Shown here piece by piece: positions 43,918-52,097 of a stretch of DNA of 64,000 nucleotides (positions within the stretch are counted from its first letter, which is position 1; the number at the start of each line of letters is the position of its first letter). Origin of the DNA: Candidatus Poribacteria bacterium (GTDB lineage: Bacteria; Poribacteria; WGA-4E; WGA-3G); the NCBI GenBank assembly GCA_022825825.1, contig JAJDWA010000012.1, forward strand, positions 54,391-118,390, given 5' to 3'. The notes under the pieces are model-generated. The model did not search any database, was not told the origin of the DNA, and was given only the letters and a program-made list of their open reading frames with translations. A program made the translations under genes and the position numbers.

Positions 43918-44614
43918 CGGATACTACGACACACGCTATCTGGATTTTTACCAGCAAGAGATAGAATACGCGGTAAAAACAGGTTCCCCGCTTATTTGTG
44001 CCGATGGCGGTATCCGAATATTTGACGAATTGAATCAGCATAAGAGTGATACGCTTATCCCAGATATTCTTATCGGGGATTTAGATTCAGTCGAGGAGAG
44101 TACAACTGAAGCAAAACGTACTGTTGAAAAGTGGATAGGGAAAACAGATAAGGACTATACCGATGGGCAGTTAGCTGTTAAATATGCTTTGGATACGTAT
44201 AACTCTCAACATATTATCCTATATGGTGGATTACCACGTCCTGAAGAATATGAGACAGATCATTTTCTTGGAAATTTAAAACTGATGCGTTTTGGACATT
44301 ATTTCGTAAAAGATAATCGCGCAAACTACAAAGCTGAAACGCGTGATCCGCGACAAACTATCCACTATGTATTATCAGAACTACGGTTAGTCCGAAAAAA
44401 CAGCGGTTTGCAGCGCGTTTCGCTCATTGCAGAAAAAGCCAACGTCGTCGTAGAAAGCAGCCAAAACCTGCGTTGGGACCTGACATCGTTACATATCCAT
44501 CCTGACTTAACAAACGCGCTGCGGAACGAATTTGTTGAAGGCGCGGCATGGGCGGAACTTCAATTAACTGAAAACTCAAACCCTGTTTACGTGATTCATA
44601 ATTGGTCCGATTAG
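43892..44614 (+). CDS. Thiamine pyrophosphokinase-like protein
   Basis: A protein of 240 residues. Motifs of the ThiN family are visible: LICADGGIRIFDEL, PDILIGDLDSVEE and DKDYTDGQLAVKYAL, which bind the diphosphate and metal; YGGLPRPEEYETDHFLGNL follows. The C-terminal half holds RVSLIAEKANVVVESSQ and WDLTSLH, where the thiamine-site domain lies in typical members. It would transfer pyrophosphate from ATP to thiamine, or to a related substrate. It overlaps the DUF2156 gene by 26 bp and the convergent gene by 4 bp. It fits well with the ThDP enzymes present in the window. Confidence 0.8.
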   Translation: MKAALIFLNGYYDTRYLDFYQQEIEYAVKTGSPLICADGGIRIFDELNQHKSDTLIPDILIGDLDSVEESTTEAKRTVEKWIGKTDKDYTDGQLAVKYALDTYNSQHIILYGGLPRPEEYETDHFLGNLKLMRFGHYFVKDNRANYKAETRDPRQTIHYVLSELRLVRKNSGLQRVSLIAEKANVVVESSQNLRWDLTSLHIHPDLTNALRNEFVEGAAWAELQLTENSNPVYVIHNWSD

Positions 44615-45573
44615 GAATCGGTCAATACCTCCTTAAGTGTGTCCATATCCAAGTTGCCCCCGCTCATTACCATGACTACGTTCTGTCCAGCTAACGTATC
44701 CGAAAGTTTGAACGCAGCTGCGAGTGCCGCTGCACCTGCACCTTCCGCTAAATTGTGTGTCCATCGCAACGCTGATTGGATACCGGATATTATTTCTTTC
44801 TCGCTGACCGTGACAATGTCATGAACACCATCTTTAATGATGGAGAATGGGAGTTTGAATGGGACACGCGTCGCGAGACCATCAGCGATTGTGTTACATG
44901 AATCGGTTTCTACATGTTTGCCTGCTTTCCAAGAACGGTATATAGCTGGTGCGTTCTCCGCCTGGACTCCGATAATCTTAACATTCGGATTGATAGCCTT
45001 GGCGACGGTGATTGCTCCGCAGACACCACTACCACCACCGATTGGGACAATAATTGTGTGTACATTGGGAAGACTTTCAAAAATCTCAAGCGAATATGTG
45101 CCAACACCATGGAAAAGTGGTGGTTCCATGCACGGATGCACATAGTATAAACCGCGTTCTGCTTGAAGTGTGTCACACAATTCGCGCGCTTCGTCAAAAT
45201 CATTACCGTGCTCAATCAATTCCGCACCAAATGCACGCATCGCGCTGTTTTTCTCTGGGTTGTTCCCATGTGGCACAACAATAGTCGCTTGGACGCCGAA
45301 TTGTGCCGCAGCATAAGCAATAGATTGTCCGTGGTTGCCACGTGTTGCCGTAACGACACCCCGTTTTTTGTGTTCTGCTGGCAAATTAGACATAAAATTA
45401 ATGCCGCCGCGCACCTTGAAGCTACCTGTCGGTAAATGGTTTTCATGTTTGATATATGCCTGAAATCCGAGTTTTTCTGATAATTCGGGGTAATGGGTTA
45501 AAGGTGTCGATTTTAAAAAATAGGTAACTATTTTTCTGGCAGCGATAATTCCGTGAAATGTAACAGATTTCAA
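44611..45573 (-). CDS. PLP-dependent threonine/serine dehydratase-like protein
   Basis: A protein of 320 residues. PLP-binding Lys is in TGSFKVRGGINFM near residue 51. TATRGNHGQSIAYAAAQFG binds the substrate carboxylate, and GGGSGVCGAITVAKAI binds the PLP phosphate. This is the fold-II dehydratase pattern (TdcB/IlvA catalytic core) without an ACT regulatory domain, so it is unlikely to be isoleucine-feedback controlled. It would deaminate threonine or serine to a 2-oxo acid, or may be a racemase. Its 3' end overlaps the convergent pyrophosphokinase gene by 4 bp. An inverted-repeat element lies upstream. Confidence 0.85.
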   Translation of the reverse strand: MKSVTFHGIIAARKIVTYFLKSTPLTHYPELSEKLGFQAYIKHENHLPTGSFKVRGGINFMSNLPAEHKKRGVVTATRGNHGQSIAYAAAQFGVQATIVVPHGNNPEKNSAMRAFGAELIEHGNDFDEARELCDTLQAERGLYYVHPCMEPPLFHGVGTYSLEIFESLPNVHTIIVPIGGGSGVCGAITVAKAINPNVKIIGVQAENAPAIYRSWKAGKHVETDSCNTIADGLATRVPFKLPFSIIKDGVHDIVTVSEKEIISGIQSALRWTHNLAEGAGAAALAAAFKLSDTLAGQNVVMVMSGGNLDMDTLKEVLTDS

Positions 45574-45610
45574 TTTTTTCTCCTCAATTTTTTGTGAAAT
45601 GTTTACAACA

Positions 45611-45744
45611 TCAGGACTTACGCAAATTCAGGTATCCCTGTTTAGAATTTTGTCCTTTCAAGGATTTTAACTCTGATTCTTTGTCCTTTTCAAGGCTTAC
45701 CCCCCTTTATCCCCCCGCAAGCGAGGGGAATGCGTAAGTCCTGA
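45611..45744. mobile_element. MITE-like element with perfect 14-bp inverted ends
   Basis: TCAGGACTTACGCA at 45611-45624 is perfectly inverted at 45731-45744. ACA flanks both sides (45608-45610 and 45745-45747), a possible 3-bp target duplication. The 134-bp interior includes CCCCCCTTTATCCCCCCGC and no ORF. Ends of this AGGACTTACGCA type are familiar from transposon-related miniature elements. Confidence 0.7.
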
Positions 45745-45753
45745 ACATAAACA

Positions 45754-46626
45754 TTATGTATCCCGTGCTTGCATCTCAATATCAAACCCCTCTTTCCGAA
45801 TACGTTGGTTGAAGTAAAGAAGGGTGATACCGATGATCCAAATTGGATATGAAATTGCAAAAACACAAAGGTGTATTGCGATCAAAATCGCATAAAAAAA
45901 TGGTGTGCTGTTCTCAAAAGGTTCCGAGAGTAATCCCCATTCAAGAATATCAATGAAGCCAATTTCACCACCAAGATTTGTAAAAATAAGTATGAATCCG
46001 ATAGAAATTTCTAATATCATGTGAACAAGTGTACTAAACAAAAAGATCGCAAGTAACATCCCAAATATCTGCCACCACATCCCACTAACAAGTTGACCAC
46101 TCCGCCTAAAAGGTCTGTTAACCACAGGCTTTTCCAGCATGACCGTTCCAATGAAAAACCCCCATCGGACAGCAAAAAAGATTGCAAACGGTATACCGAT
46201 GATCGTAATTGCTAAACCACCCACAACTAACGACCAAAGGAAAAAACAAACCAGCAATTCCCAAAACCTTTGAATTGTTTGCTGTAATGCTGAACGGATT
46301 GTAATATCCTCAGCCAAATAGGTTGCCCCACTAATGATAACTATTCCACCTATCCCTATGATGAAAAAAGCAACTGTAATTATGACGATTGTTATTCCCA
46401 ATAAAGGATTAGGAGGAAAGAAAAAATCGGAAAAATCAATTAAAAGATGTGATAATAACTCCGCCAAAACAGAAAATGCGACAAGGCCCAAAAATAGCGA
46501 AAAATGTTTCCGATAAAGACTAAATATGGTATCAAGTATTTCCCCAAATCCCATCGGTTTAAGGGGGGTTGCTACTAAAGCAGATTTGTTATTATCTTGT
46601 AGTGATATATCGTTCTGCTCTAACAT
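45754..46626 (-). CDS. Multi-pass integral membrane protein
   Basis: I start at the ATG ending 46626, which follows GGAGGAAAT, giving 290 residues; a longer frame adds 29 hydrophobic residues without a ribosome site. It opens with a soluble stretch (SALVATPLKPMGFGEILDTIFSLY) and then has about six hydrophobic helices (HFSLFLGLVAFSVLAELL, LLGITIVIITVAFFIIGIGG, LLVCFFLWSLVVGGLAIT, IFGMLLAIFLFSTLVHMIL, FFYAILIAIHLCVF). The MGFGEILDTIFSLYRKHF segment resembles the N-terminus of glycerophosphoryl-diester phosphodiesterase membrane-domain proteins. Function is unknown. Confidence 0.7.
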   Translation of the reverse strand: MLEQNDISLQDNNKSALVATPLKPMGFGEILDTIFSLYRKHFSLFLGLVAFSVLAELLSHLLIDFSDFFFPPNPLLGITIVIITVAFFIIGIGGIVIISGATYLAEDITIRSALQQTIQRFWELLVCFFLWSLVVGGLAITIIGIPFAIFFAVRWGFFIGTVMLEKPVVNRPFRRSGQLVSGMWWQIFGMLLAIFLFSTLVHMILEISIGFILIFTNLGGEIGFIDILEWGLLSEPFENSTPFFYAILIAIHLCVFAISYPIWIIGITLLYFNQRIRKEGFDIEMQARDT

Positions 46627-46739
46627 ATTTCCTCCAATTAACCAATATAATAGAAAGTCTCTTGCCCAAACCCAAAAATCTATGTTAACATAATAACATG
46701 CGTAAAAAAACATATCAATTTGATTTGTAAGGAGACAAC

Positions 46740-47687
46740 ATGGGCCAGGAATGGTACGCCAGACAAGTTTCTATTGACAAGAAGGTTGACCCAATTGAGG
46801 CTTGCTATGAAAACGGATGGACTGATGGTCTTCCCGTTGTTCCACCAACACCAGAACGTGTTGAAAGAATGCTCAGTGGTACAGAACGTTCACCAGAGGA
46901 ATTAATCGCATCGGTCCCACCAAAATGGGGTAGGGCGACGATTGAAAGAATAGCAATTAACGCAGTTTTGGCAGGTTGCCGACCAGCGTATCTTCCAGTT
47001 GTCCTGGCTGCTGTAGAAGCCATGGTATCCGAGGAATTTAACCTACACGGCGTGCAGGTTACAACATCGCATGCTTCTCCCATGCTGGTTGTAAATGGTC
47101 CCATCCGTAAACAATTAGACATTAACGACGGCTTTAATCTTTTCGGACAGGGATGGCGTGCAAACGCAACTATTGGCAGAGCAGTCCGACTTATCTGTAC
47201 AAATGTTGGGGGAGCACTACCAGGAGAATTAGACCGTGCTGCCTTTGGACATGTCGGCAAATATACCTGTTGCATAGCAGAAAAAGAGGAGGAAAGTCCT
47301 TGGGATCCGCTCCACGTTGAACGCGACTTTCAGCCAAATGAGAGTACTGTGACCGTCTTCGCTGGTGTGGGGCCACAGAGTGTGAACGATCATGGCAGTA
47401 ACACAGCGGAAGAAATTCTTAATACTATCTGTCAAAATATCTCTTCTCCTGGCAACAGCAGTGGTGAAACACTTATTGTTATCGGAATTGAACATGCAAA
47501 AACAATTTCAGCAGATGGCTTCAGCAAAGCAGATGTACGACGCTATATTGCTGAGACGACAAAGCGATATTCGGAAGATGATCTGCTTCTGATGATTGCT
47601 GGCGGGCCGGCAGGAAGATGGAGTATGGTCGTTCCCGGCTGGGGTTCTCCGTCTTCGCGTGCGGTTACGGTAGCGTTGAGAAATTAA
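46740..47687 (+). CDS. Conserved hypothetical protein with WTDGLPVVPPT motif
   Basis: A protein of 315 residues; AAGGAGACAAC precedes the ATG. The N-terminal ENGWTDGLPVVPPTPERV is a motif I associate with a family often found near UGSC-type proteins, but no such neighbour is here. Other conserved-looking parts are AVLAGCRPAYLPVVLAAVEA, VNGPIRKQL, GRAVRLICTNVGGALPGELDRA and GPAGRWSMVVPGWGSPSSRAVT. Several cysteines (AGCRP, YTCCIAEKEEE) might be functional. No signal peptide is seen. I cannot assign an enzyme activity; it may be a cytoplasmic enzyme with an alpha/beta fold. Confidence 0.6.
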   Translation: MGQEWYARQVSIDKKVDPIEACYENGWTDGLPVVPPTPERVERMLSGTERSPEELIASVPPKWGRATIERIAINAVLAGCRPAYLPVVLAAVEAMVSEEFNLHGVQVTTSHASPMLVVNGPIRKQLDINDGFNLFGQGWRANATIGRAVRLICTNVGGALPGELDRAAFGHVGKYTCCIAEKEEESPWDPLHVERDFQPNESTVTVFAGVGPQSVNDHGSNTAEEILNTICQNISSPGNSSGETLIVIGIEHAKTISADGFSKADVRRYIAETTKRYSEDDLLLMIAGGPAGRWSMVVPGWGSPSSRAVTVALRN

Positions 47688-47821
47688 TCTGTTTCTATTT
47701 TTACTCCTGATAATGCCACACCAAAATTTACTTGCAAATTCATAGCAAATATAGTATCCTAATAAGAAACAATAAGAAACCCAACCCTATTTTCTAACGT
47801 TAACATCAAGGAGTCTATACG

Positions 47822-48259
47822 ATGGACGCGAGAACATTATCGTTACCGATTAGCACACTTGATTACAAACAACCTACCACCGTCCAAGTAGGTTCCCCGG
47901 TCTCAGATGCTGTTGACATTATGCAAGCAGAGGGATTCGGATGTATCCTTGTTGTTGACAGTGAACAACGTTTAGTTGGGATTCTCACTGATCGTGACCT
48001 GCTCGTTCATGTGTGTGGAAAACGGTTAGATCCTACAAACGTCAACGTTGAAGAAATCATGTCAGCAAACCCGGAATCGTTACGCGCAAGCGATCCGATT
48101 GCTTTCGCCTTGAATCTTATGCACCTCGGACATTTTCGACATGTTCCCCTCTGTATTTGGGATGACCAGAATCAAGAATTTCCGATCGGATTGATTTCAA
48201 CACGTGATATTTTAGATCACGTCGCTATATTTATTGAGAGTCAGGAAGGAGGCGCATAA
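47822..48259 (+). CDS. CBS-domain pair protein, first of two
   Basis: A protein of 145 residues, essentially two CBS motifs forming one Bateman module. Repeat 1 runs about 18-70 (TTVQVGSPVSDAVDIM, VDSEQRLVGILTDRDLL), repeat 2 about 76-140 (EIMSANPESLRASDPIAFAL, RHVPLCIWD, PIGLISTRDILDHV). Such modules bind AMP, ATP or S-adenosylmethionine and regulate enzymes by energy state. CAAGGAGTCTATACG precedes the ATG. It is the first gene of a run with a second CBS protein and oxoacid oxidoreductase subunits, so it may sense adenylate charge for that complex. Confidence 0.86.
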   Translation: MDARTLSLPISTLDYKQPTTVQVGSPVSDAVDIMQAEGFGCILVVDSEQRLVGILTDRDLLVHVCGKRLDPTNVNVEEIMSANPESLRASDPIAFALNLMHLGHFRHVPLCIWDDQNQEFPIGLISTRDILDHVAIFIESQEGGA

Positions 48260-48261
48260 CT

Positions 48262-48801
48262 ATGCTTTATGACCAAGCAATTGATGAAGAATTAGCACAA
48301 ATGGATCAAGATGCGGAGGCGTCTCTTAAAGCGTTGCAAGTAGGTGAAATTCAGGTGCCGCTCCGACACCTAATGCGGTCTTGTGTTACGATCAACATTT
48401 CGGCAAGTACGCAAGACGCGATTGATCTGCTAATTGCACATCATATTGGTGCTGCGCCCATTGTAGAAGAGGGTGTGCTTCGTGGTATTTTTGGCGAACG
48501 TGACGTATTACGCAAAGTTTTAAACAAACAGATGGGCGATCTAACACAAATTCCTGTGACACAATTCATGAAAGCTGATCCGCAAACAGCAAGGGCAGAA
48601 GATATGTTGAACATAGCGATTTTGTATATGGCACGAGGCGGTTTTCGACACTTACCAATAGTTGATGAACAGCAACACCCAATCGGCATGGTATCAATTA
48701 GAGATGTTATCTCTTATCTCGTGGAGTATTTTCCACAAGAGGTTCTGACATTGCCCCCTAATCCAGTACGCGATGCTTTGAAAGCACGAGAAGGAGCATA
48801 A
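48262..48801 (+). CDS. CBS-domain pair protein, second of two
   Basis: A protein of 179 residues with an N-terminal helical extension (about 1-30, rich in Glu and Asp) before two CBS motifs: MRSCVTINISASTQDAIDLL with EEGVLRGIFGERDVLRKVL, and MKADPQTARAEDMLNIAILY with DEQQHPIGMVSIRDVISYL. The GERDVLRKV and SIRDVI motifs are typical of nucleotide-binding CBS modules. It starts two bases after the first CBS gene, so the pair is co-translated and probably forms a heterodimeric or tandem Bateman sensor. The oxidoreductase genes lie directly downstream. Confidence 0.86.
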   Translation: MLYDQAIDEELAQMDQDAEASLKALQVGEIQVPLRHLMRSCVTINISASTQDAIDLLIAHHIGAAPIVEEGVLRGIFGERDVLRKVLNKQMGDLTQIPVTQFMKADPQTARAEDMLNIAILYMARGGFRHLPIVDEQQHPIGMVSIRDVISYLVEYFPQEVLTLPPNPVRDALKAREGA

Positions 48802-48804
48802 CAC

Positions 48805-48879
48805 ATGGACGAGGTCTTTTATAGGTGGACTCTGTGGTCTCACCTCTACCAAATAGCATATAAAAAGGCTGAACACTGA
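48805..48879 (+). CDS. 24-residue ORF between the CBS and KorA-type genes
   Basis: An ATG at 48805 follows GAAGGAG with good spacing and opens a 24-codon frame (MDEVFYRWTLWSHLYQIAYK then KAEH). Its TGA at 48877-48879 shares a base with the alpha-subunit ATG (TGATG), a classic stop-start coupling. The peptide is aromatic, Trp/Tyr rich and amphipathic. It could be a true small protein, or a translational leader that couples CBS-gene translation to the oxidoreductase. Composition and strong ribosome site argue against chance. Confidence 0.5.
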   Translation: MDEVFYRWTLWSHLYQIAYKKAEH

Positions 48880-50708
48880 TGCGTAAGCAAGTAGAGCAAA
48901 TTCAGGCGGCAACAGTTCTGTTTGCTGGAGACTCAGGTGATGGGTCCCAAACAATCGGAACGCAAATGACAGAAACCTCCGCTATTGTCGGGAACGATGT
49001 CGCTACGTTGCCCGATTACCCAGCTGAAATTAAAGCCCCTGCAGGTTCGCTTGCTGGGGTCTCAGGATTCCAATTACACTTCTCCAGTGAAACCATACAC
49101 ACACCTGGTGATACTTGTGATGTCCTTGTAGCGATGAATCCTGCTGCATTAAAAGTCAACTTACATAAATTAAAAGATAACGGTATCCTAATTGTCAATT
49201 CTGATAATTTCGCACGCAAAAATTTACGACTTGCTGGCTACACAGACAATCCATTAGAGGACGATACGCTCACAAAATATCAGGTTTTTCCTGTCGAATT
49301 GACAACACTTACTCGTAAAGCACTTGAAGATACCGACCTCGATTTGAGTAAGCGGGACCTGTGTAAAAACTTTTTTGCCCTCGGTATGATTTTGTGGTTA
49401 TACAACCGGCCTATGGATTACACCATAAGATGGGTTAAAACCAAATTTTCGACTAAAAATCCGCACCTTATTGAACCAAATATCTTAGCACTTCGAGCAG
49501 GTAATACATACTGTGAAGCAACTGAACAATTCGTGACCTCTTATGAGGTGAAACCCGCAAAATTTGCCCCAGGGAAATACCGAAATATTGCAGGCAACAC
49601 ATCAACTGTTTTGGGACTCGTGGCAGCTGCACATCAATCTGGGTTACAGTTGGTTTACGGCAGCTACCCGATTACACCTGCAAGTGATATTCTTCATGGA
49701 TTAGCAAACTATCGAAACTTTGACATTGTGACAATGCAGATGGAAGACGAAATTGCTGCTGTTGGGGTTGCTATCGGTGCTGCTTTTAGTGGTGCCCTTG
49801 GCGCGACTGGTAGTAGTGGTCCAGGGCTTGCCCTAAAATCTGAAGCGATTAACCTCGCGATGATTACTGAATTACCTCTTGTTATTTGCAATATCCAAAG
49901 AGCCGGCCCCTCAACAGGAATGCCGACAAAAACAGAACAAGCAGACCTACTACAGATGTTTTACGGTAGAAACGGAGAATCACCGGTTCCGATCCTATCG
50001 GCATGTCGTCCAATTGACTGTTTTGAAACTGTTTTTGAAGCGTGTCGTATCGCTGTGAAGTATCGGACTCCAGTTATCTTCCTTTCAGAACTTTATATAG
50101 CCCTCGGTGCGGAGCCGTGGCAGATTCCCGATATTGCGGATCTTCCAAAAATTGAACCCGATTTCCAAACCGATGTGAACGGTTTTGAACCGTATATGAG
50201 AGATGCCGAAACTCTTGCACGCCCTTGGGCAAAGCCCGGCACTCCCGGACTTGAACACCGTATTGGAGGTTTAGAAAAGTCCGATATAACAGGCAGTGTA
50301 AGTTATGATGCTGAAAATCACGAGAGGATGGTTACCATCAGAGCAGAAAAGGTCAAACGCATTGCCGATGAAATCCCGCCCACAGAAATTTTTGGCGTAC
50401 AAGAAGGTGACCTGCTTGTACTCGGATGGGGTGGCACTTTTGGAACAATCAGAACTGTTGTTGAAAACAAAATTGAAGCAGGTTGTGCTATAGGTCATGT
50501 GCATTTGCGTTACCTTAATCCGTTTCCAAATGACTTGGGCGAAATTCTTAGCCGATTCAAAACTGTTTTAATTCCTGAATTGAATAGTGGACATCTCCGT
50601 CAATTAATCCGAAGCGAATATCTGTTTGATGCTGTTGGATTCAACAAAATCCAAGGTCAACCGTTTCATGTTTTTGAACTGGAGTCTAAAATCGAAAATT
50701 ATATCTAA
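48879..50708 (+). CDS. korA: 2-oxoacid:ferredoxin oxidoreductase, alpha subunit (gamma-alpha fusion)
   Basis: A protein of 609 residues. The N-terminal gamma domain (about 1-195) starts VLFAGDSGDGSQTIG, the coenzyme-A-binding side, with YPAEIKAPAG. The alpha domain follows from about 225: GLVAAAHQSGLQLVYGSYPITPASDIL, the LVYGSYPITPAS ThDP-related signature, MEDEIAAVGVAIGAAFSGAL and GPGLALKSEAINLAM. The family oxidises 2-oxoglutarate (or another 2-oxo acid) with CoA to acyl-CoA, passing electrons to ferredoxin; KorA-type is the best guess. The ATG overlaps the small ORF stop by one base. The beta subunit gene follows. Confidence 0.9.
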   Translation: MRKQVEQIQAATVLFAGDSGDGSQTIGTQMTETSAIVGNDVATLPDYPAEIKAPAGSLAGVSGFQLHFSSETIHTPGDTCDVLVAMNPAALKVNLHKLKDNGILIVNSDNFARKNLRLAGYTDNPLEDDTLTKYQVFPVELTTLTRKALEDTDLDLSKRDLCKNFFALGMILWLYNRPMDYTIRWVKTKFSTKNPHLIEPNILALRAGNTYCEATEQFVTSYEVKPAKFAPGKYRNIAGNTSTVLGLVAAAHQSGLQLVYGSYPITPASDILHGLANYRNFDIVTMQMEDEIAAVGVAIGAAFSGALGATGSSGPGLALKSEAINLAMITELPLVICNIQRAGPSTGMPTKTEQADLLQMFYGRNGESPVPILSACRPIDCFETVFEACRIAVKYRTPVIFLSELYIALGAEPWQIPDIADLPKIEPDFQTDVNGFEPYMRDAETLARPWAKPGTPGLEHRIGGLEKSDITGSVSYDAENHERMVTIRAEKVKRIADEIPPTEIFGVQEGDLLVLGWGGTFGTIRTVVENKIEAGCAIGHVHLRYLNPFPNDLGEILSRFKTVLIPELNSGHLRQLIRSEYLFDAVGFNKIQGQPFHVFELESKIENYI

Positions 50709-50788
50709 AACACAAATATGCTGGGATTAAAAGAAAATTGCTCTTTACCAAAAAGTCTCGGCTCATGTGCAAAGAGGCAGGCACACTT

Positions 50789-51826
50789 ATGCAAAAAGAA
50801 AAATCTTCAGGCATTCCAGCTGGGGTGCCTACGTTAAGCAAAAAAGATTTTGAATCCGATCAGGATGTTCGGTGGTGTCCCGGTTGCGGTGACTGGTCGG
50901 TTCTCGCGCAAACACAACGAATTATGCCTGAATTGGGTATTCCTAAAGAGGATATTGTCTTTATCTCTGGTATTGGATGTTCAAGTCGTTTTCCGTACTA
51001 TATGAACACCTACGGATTTCATACGATCCACGGCAGAGCACCAACTATTGCATCAGGCGTGAAAATGGCAAATCCGGATCTCTCGGTTTGGGTTATCACT
51101 GGGGATGGGGACGCACTATCTATCGGTGGGAACCATTTCATCCATCTCATGCGCCGCAACTTTGATATCAATGTCCTGCTCTTCAATAACCGTATCTACG
51201 GGCTTACCAAAGGGCAATATTCCCCCACTTCGGAACAGGGAAAAGACACAAAATCCAGTCCGTTCGGTTCGCTTGAAACTCCTTTTAATCCGATTAGTCT
51301 TGCTCTGGCTGCGGGGGCAACCTTTGTCGCACGCTCGCTTGACAGAGACCCCAATCACTTACGTTCAATTATTAAAGCTGCGTTTGAACATAAAGGCACA
51401 TCCTTTATAGAAATCTACCAAGATTGTCCTATTTTTAATAAGAATGCTTTCGAACTCTATACGGATAAGTCAACCAAAGCAGATAATACCGTCCAACTTG
51501 AGCATGGCGAACCGTTACTCTTTGGAAAAGAAAACGAAAAAGGTATCCGCCTGAAAAACTTCCAACCTGAAGTCACTACCGTGACAAACGACATAGACGA
51601 TCTGATTGTGCATGATCAATATGCCGAAAACACCACTTTAGCGAACTTCCTCGCTCGCATGAGCGATATGTCTGAAATGCCTCAACCCATCGGCATCTTC
51701 CGAAGCGTTCAGCATGCTTGCTATGAGGATATGATGGCTGACCAGATTGCCTCTGCTAAACAGCAGCGAGGTGAAGGTGACCTTGAAGCACTCCTCAATG
51801 CTGGCGACACGTGGGTTGTAGAATAA
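50789..51826 (+). CDS. korB: 2-oxoacid:ferredoxin oxidoreductase, beta subunit (ThDP-binding)
   Basis: I prefer ATG 50789, preceded by AGAGGCAGG, giving 345 residues; a TTG frame start at 50738 would add 17 residues. Motifs are VRWCPGCGDWSVL near the start (Cys ligands of a [4Fe-4S] cluster), GIGCSSRFPYYM, TIHGRAPTIASGVKMANP and TGDGDALSIGGNHFIHLMRR followed by FNNRIYGLTKGQYSPTS, the ThDP/Mg site. It completes the KorAB-type oxidoreductase with the upstream alpha subunit. A strong hairpin terminator lies just after the stop, closing the CBS/oxidoreductase operon. Confidence 0.92.
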   Translation: MQKEKSSGIPAGVPTLSKKDFESDQDVRWCPGCGDWSVLAQTQRIMPELGIPKEDIVFISGIGCSSRFPYYMNTYGFHTIHGRAPTIASGVKMANPDLSVWVITGDGDALSIGGNHFIHLMRRNFDINVLLFNNRIYGLTKGQYSPTSEQGKDTKSSPFGSLETPFNPISLALAAGATFVARSLDRDPNHLRSIIKAAFEHKGTSFIEIYQDCPIFNKNAFELYTDKSTKADNTVQLEHGEPLLFGKENEKGIRLKNFQPEVTTVTNDIDDLIVHDQYAENTTLANFLARMSDMSEMPQPIGIFRSVQHACYEDMMADQIASAKQQRGEGDLEALLNAGDTWVVE

Positions 51827-51854
51827 CACACCTTTACACCGTAAAAAACGTCTG

Positions 51855-51901
51855 GATCACGGATTGGTCATGGGAATATCCATGATCATCCGTGATTTTT
51901 G
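51855..51901 (+). terminator. Rho-independent terminator after korB
   Basis: ATCACGGAT and GTCATGG arms, broken by a two-base mismatch, pair with CCATGA and ATCCGTGAT around an AATAT-type loop, followed by a T run (TTTTT). The stem is long and GC-moderate. A second smaller hairpin CGATGG/CCATCG lies just downstream (51902-51920). Confidence 0.75.
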
Positions 51902-52097
51902 CGATGGTAGGATTCCATCGTATTTAGAATCATCGTGAAAATTGTTTGAATCGCGGATTATCACTGATTACGTGATCAAGCGGATTCCTGATGTGCGGGA
52001 TACACTTGCATGTCAACATTTCTCTTGAAAATCAAATTGGTTATTTGATATACTCATTATACAATCTAACCCAAACATACTGTGATTGTGAAAAAGA

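Noticed and set aside
50718..50835. 38-codon ORF between the korA and korB genes
   Set aside because: No ribosome site, and it mostly overlaps korB in another frame; it is likely chance.
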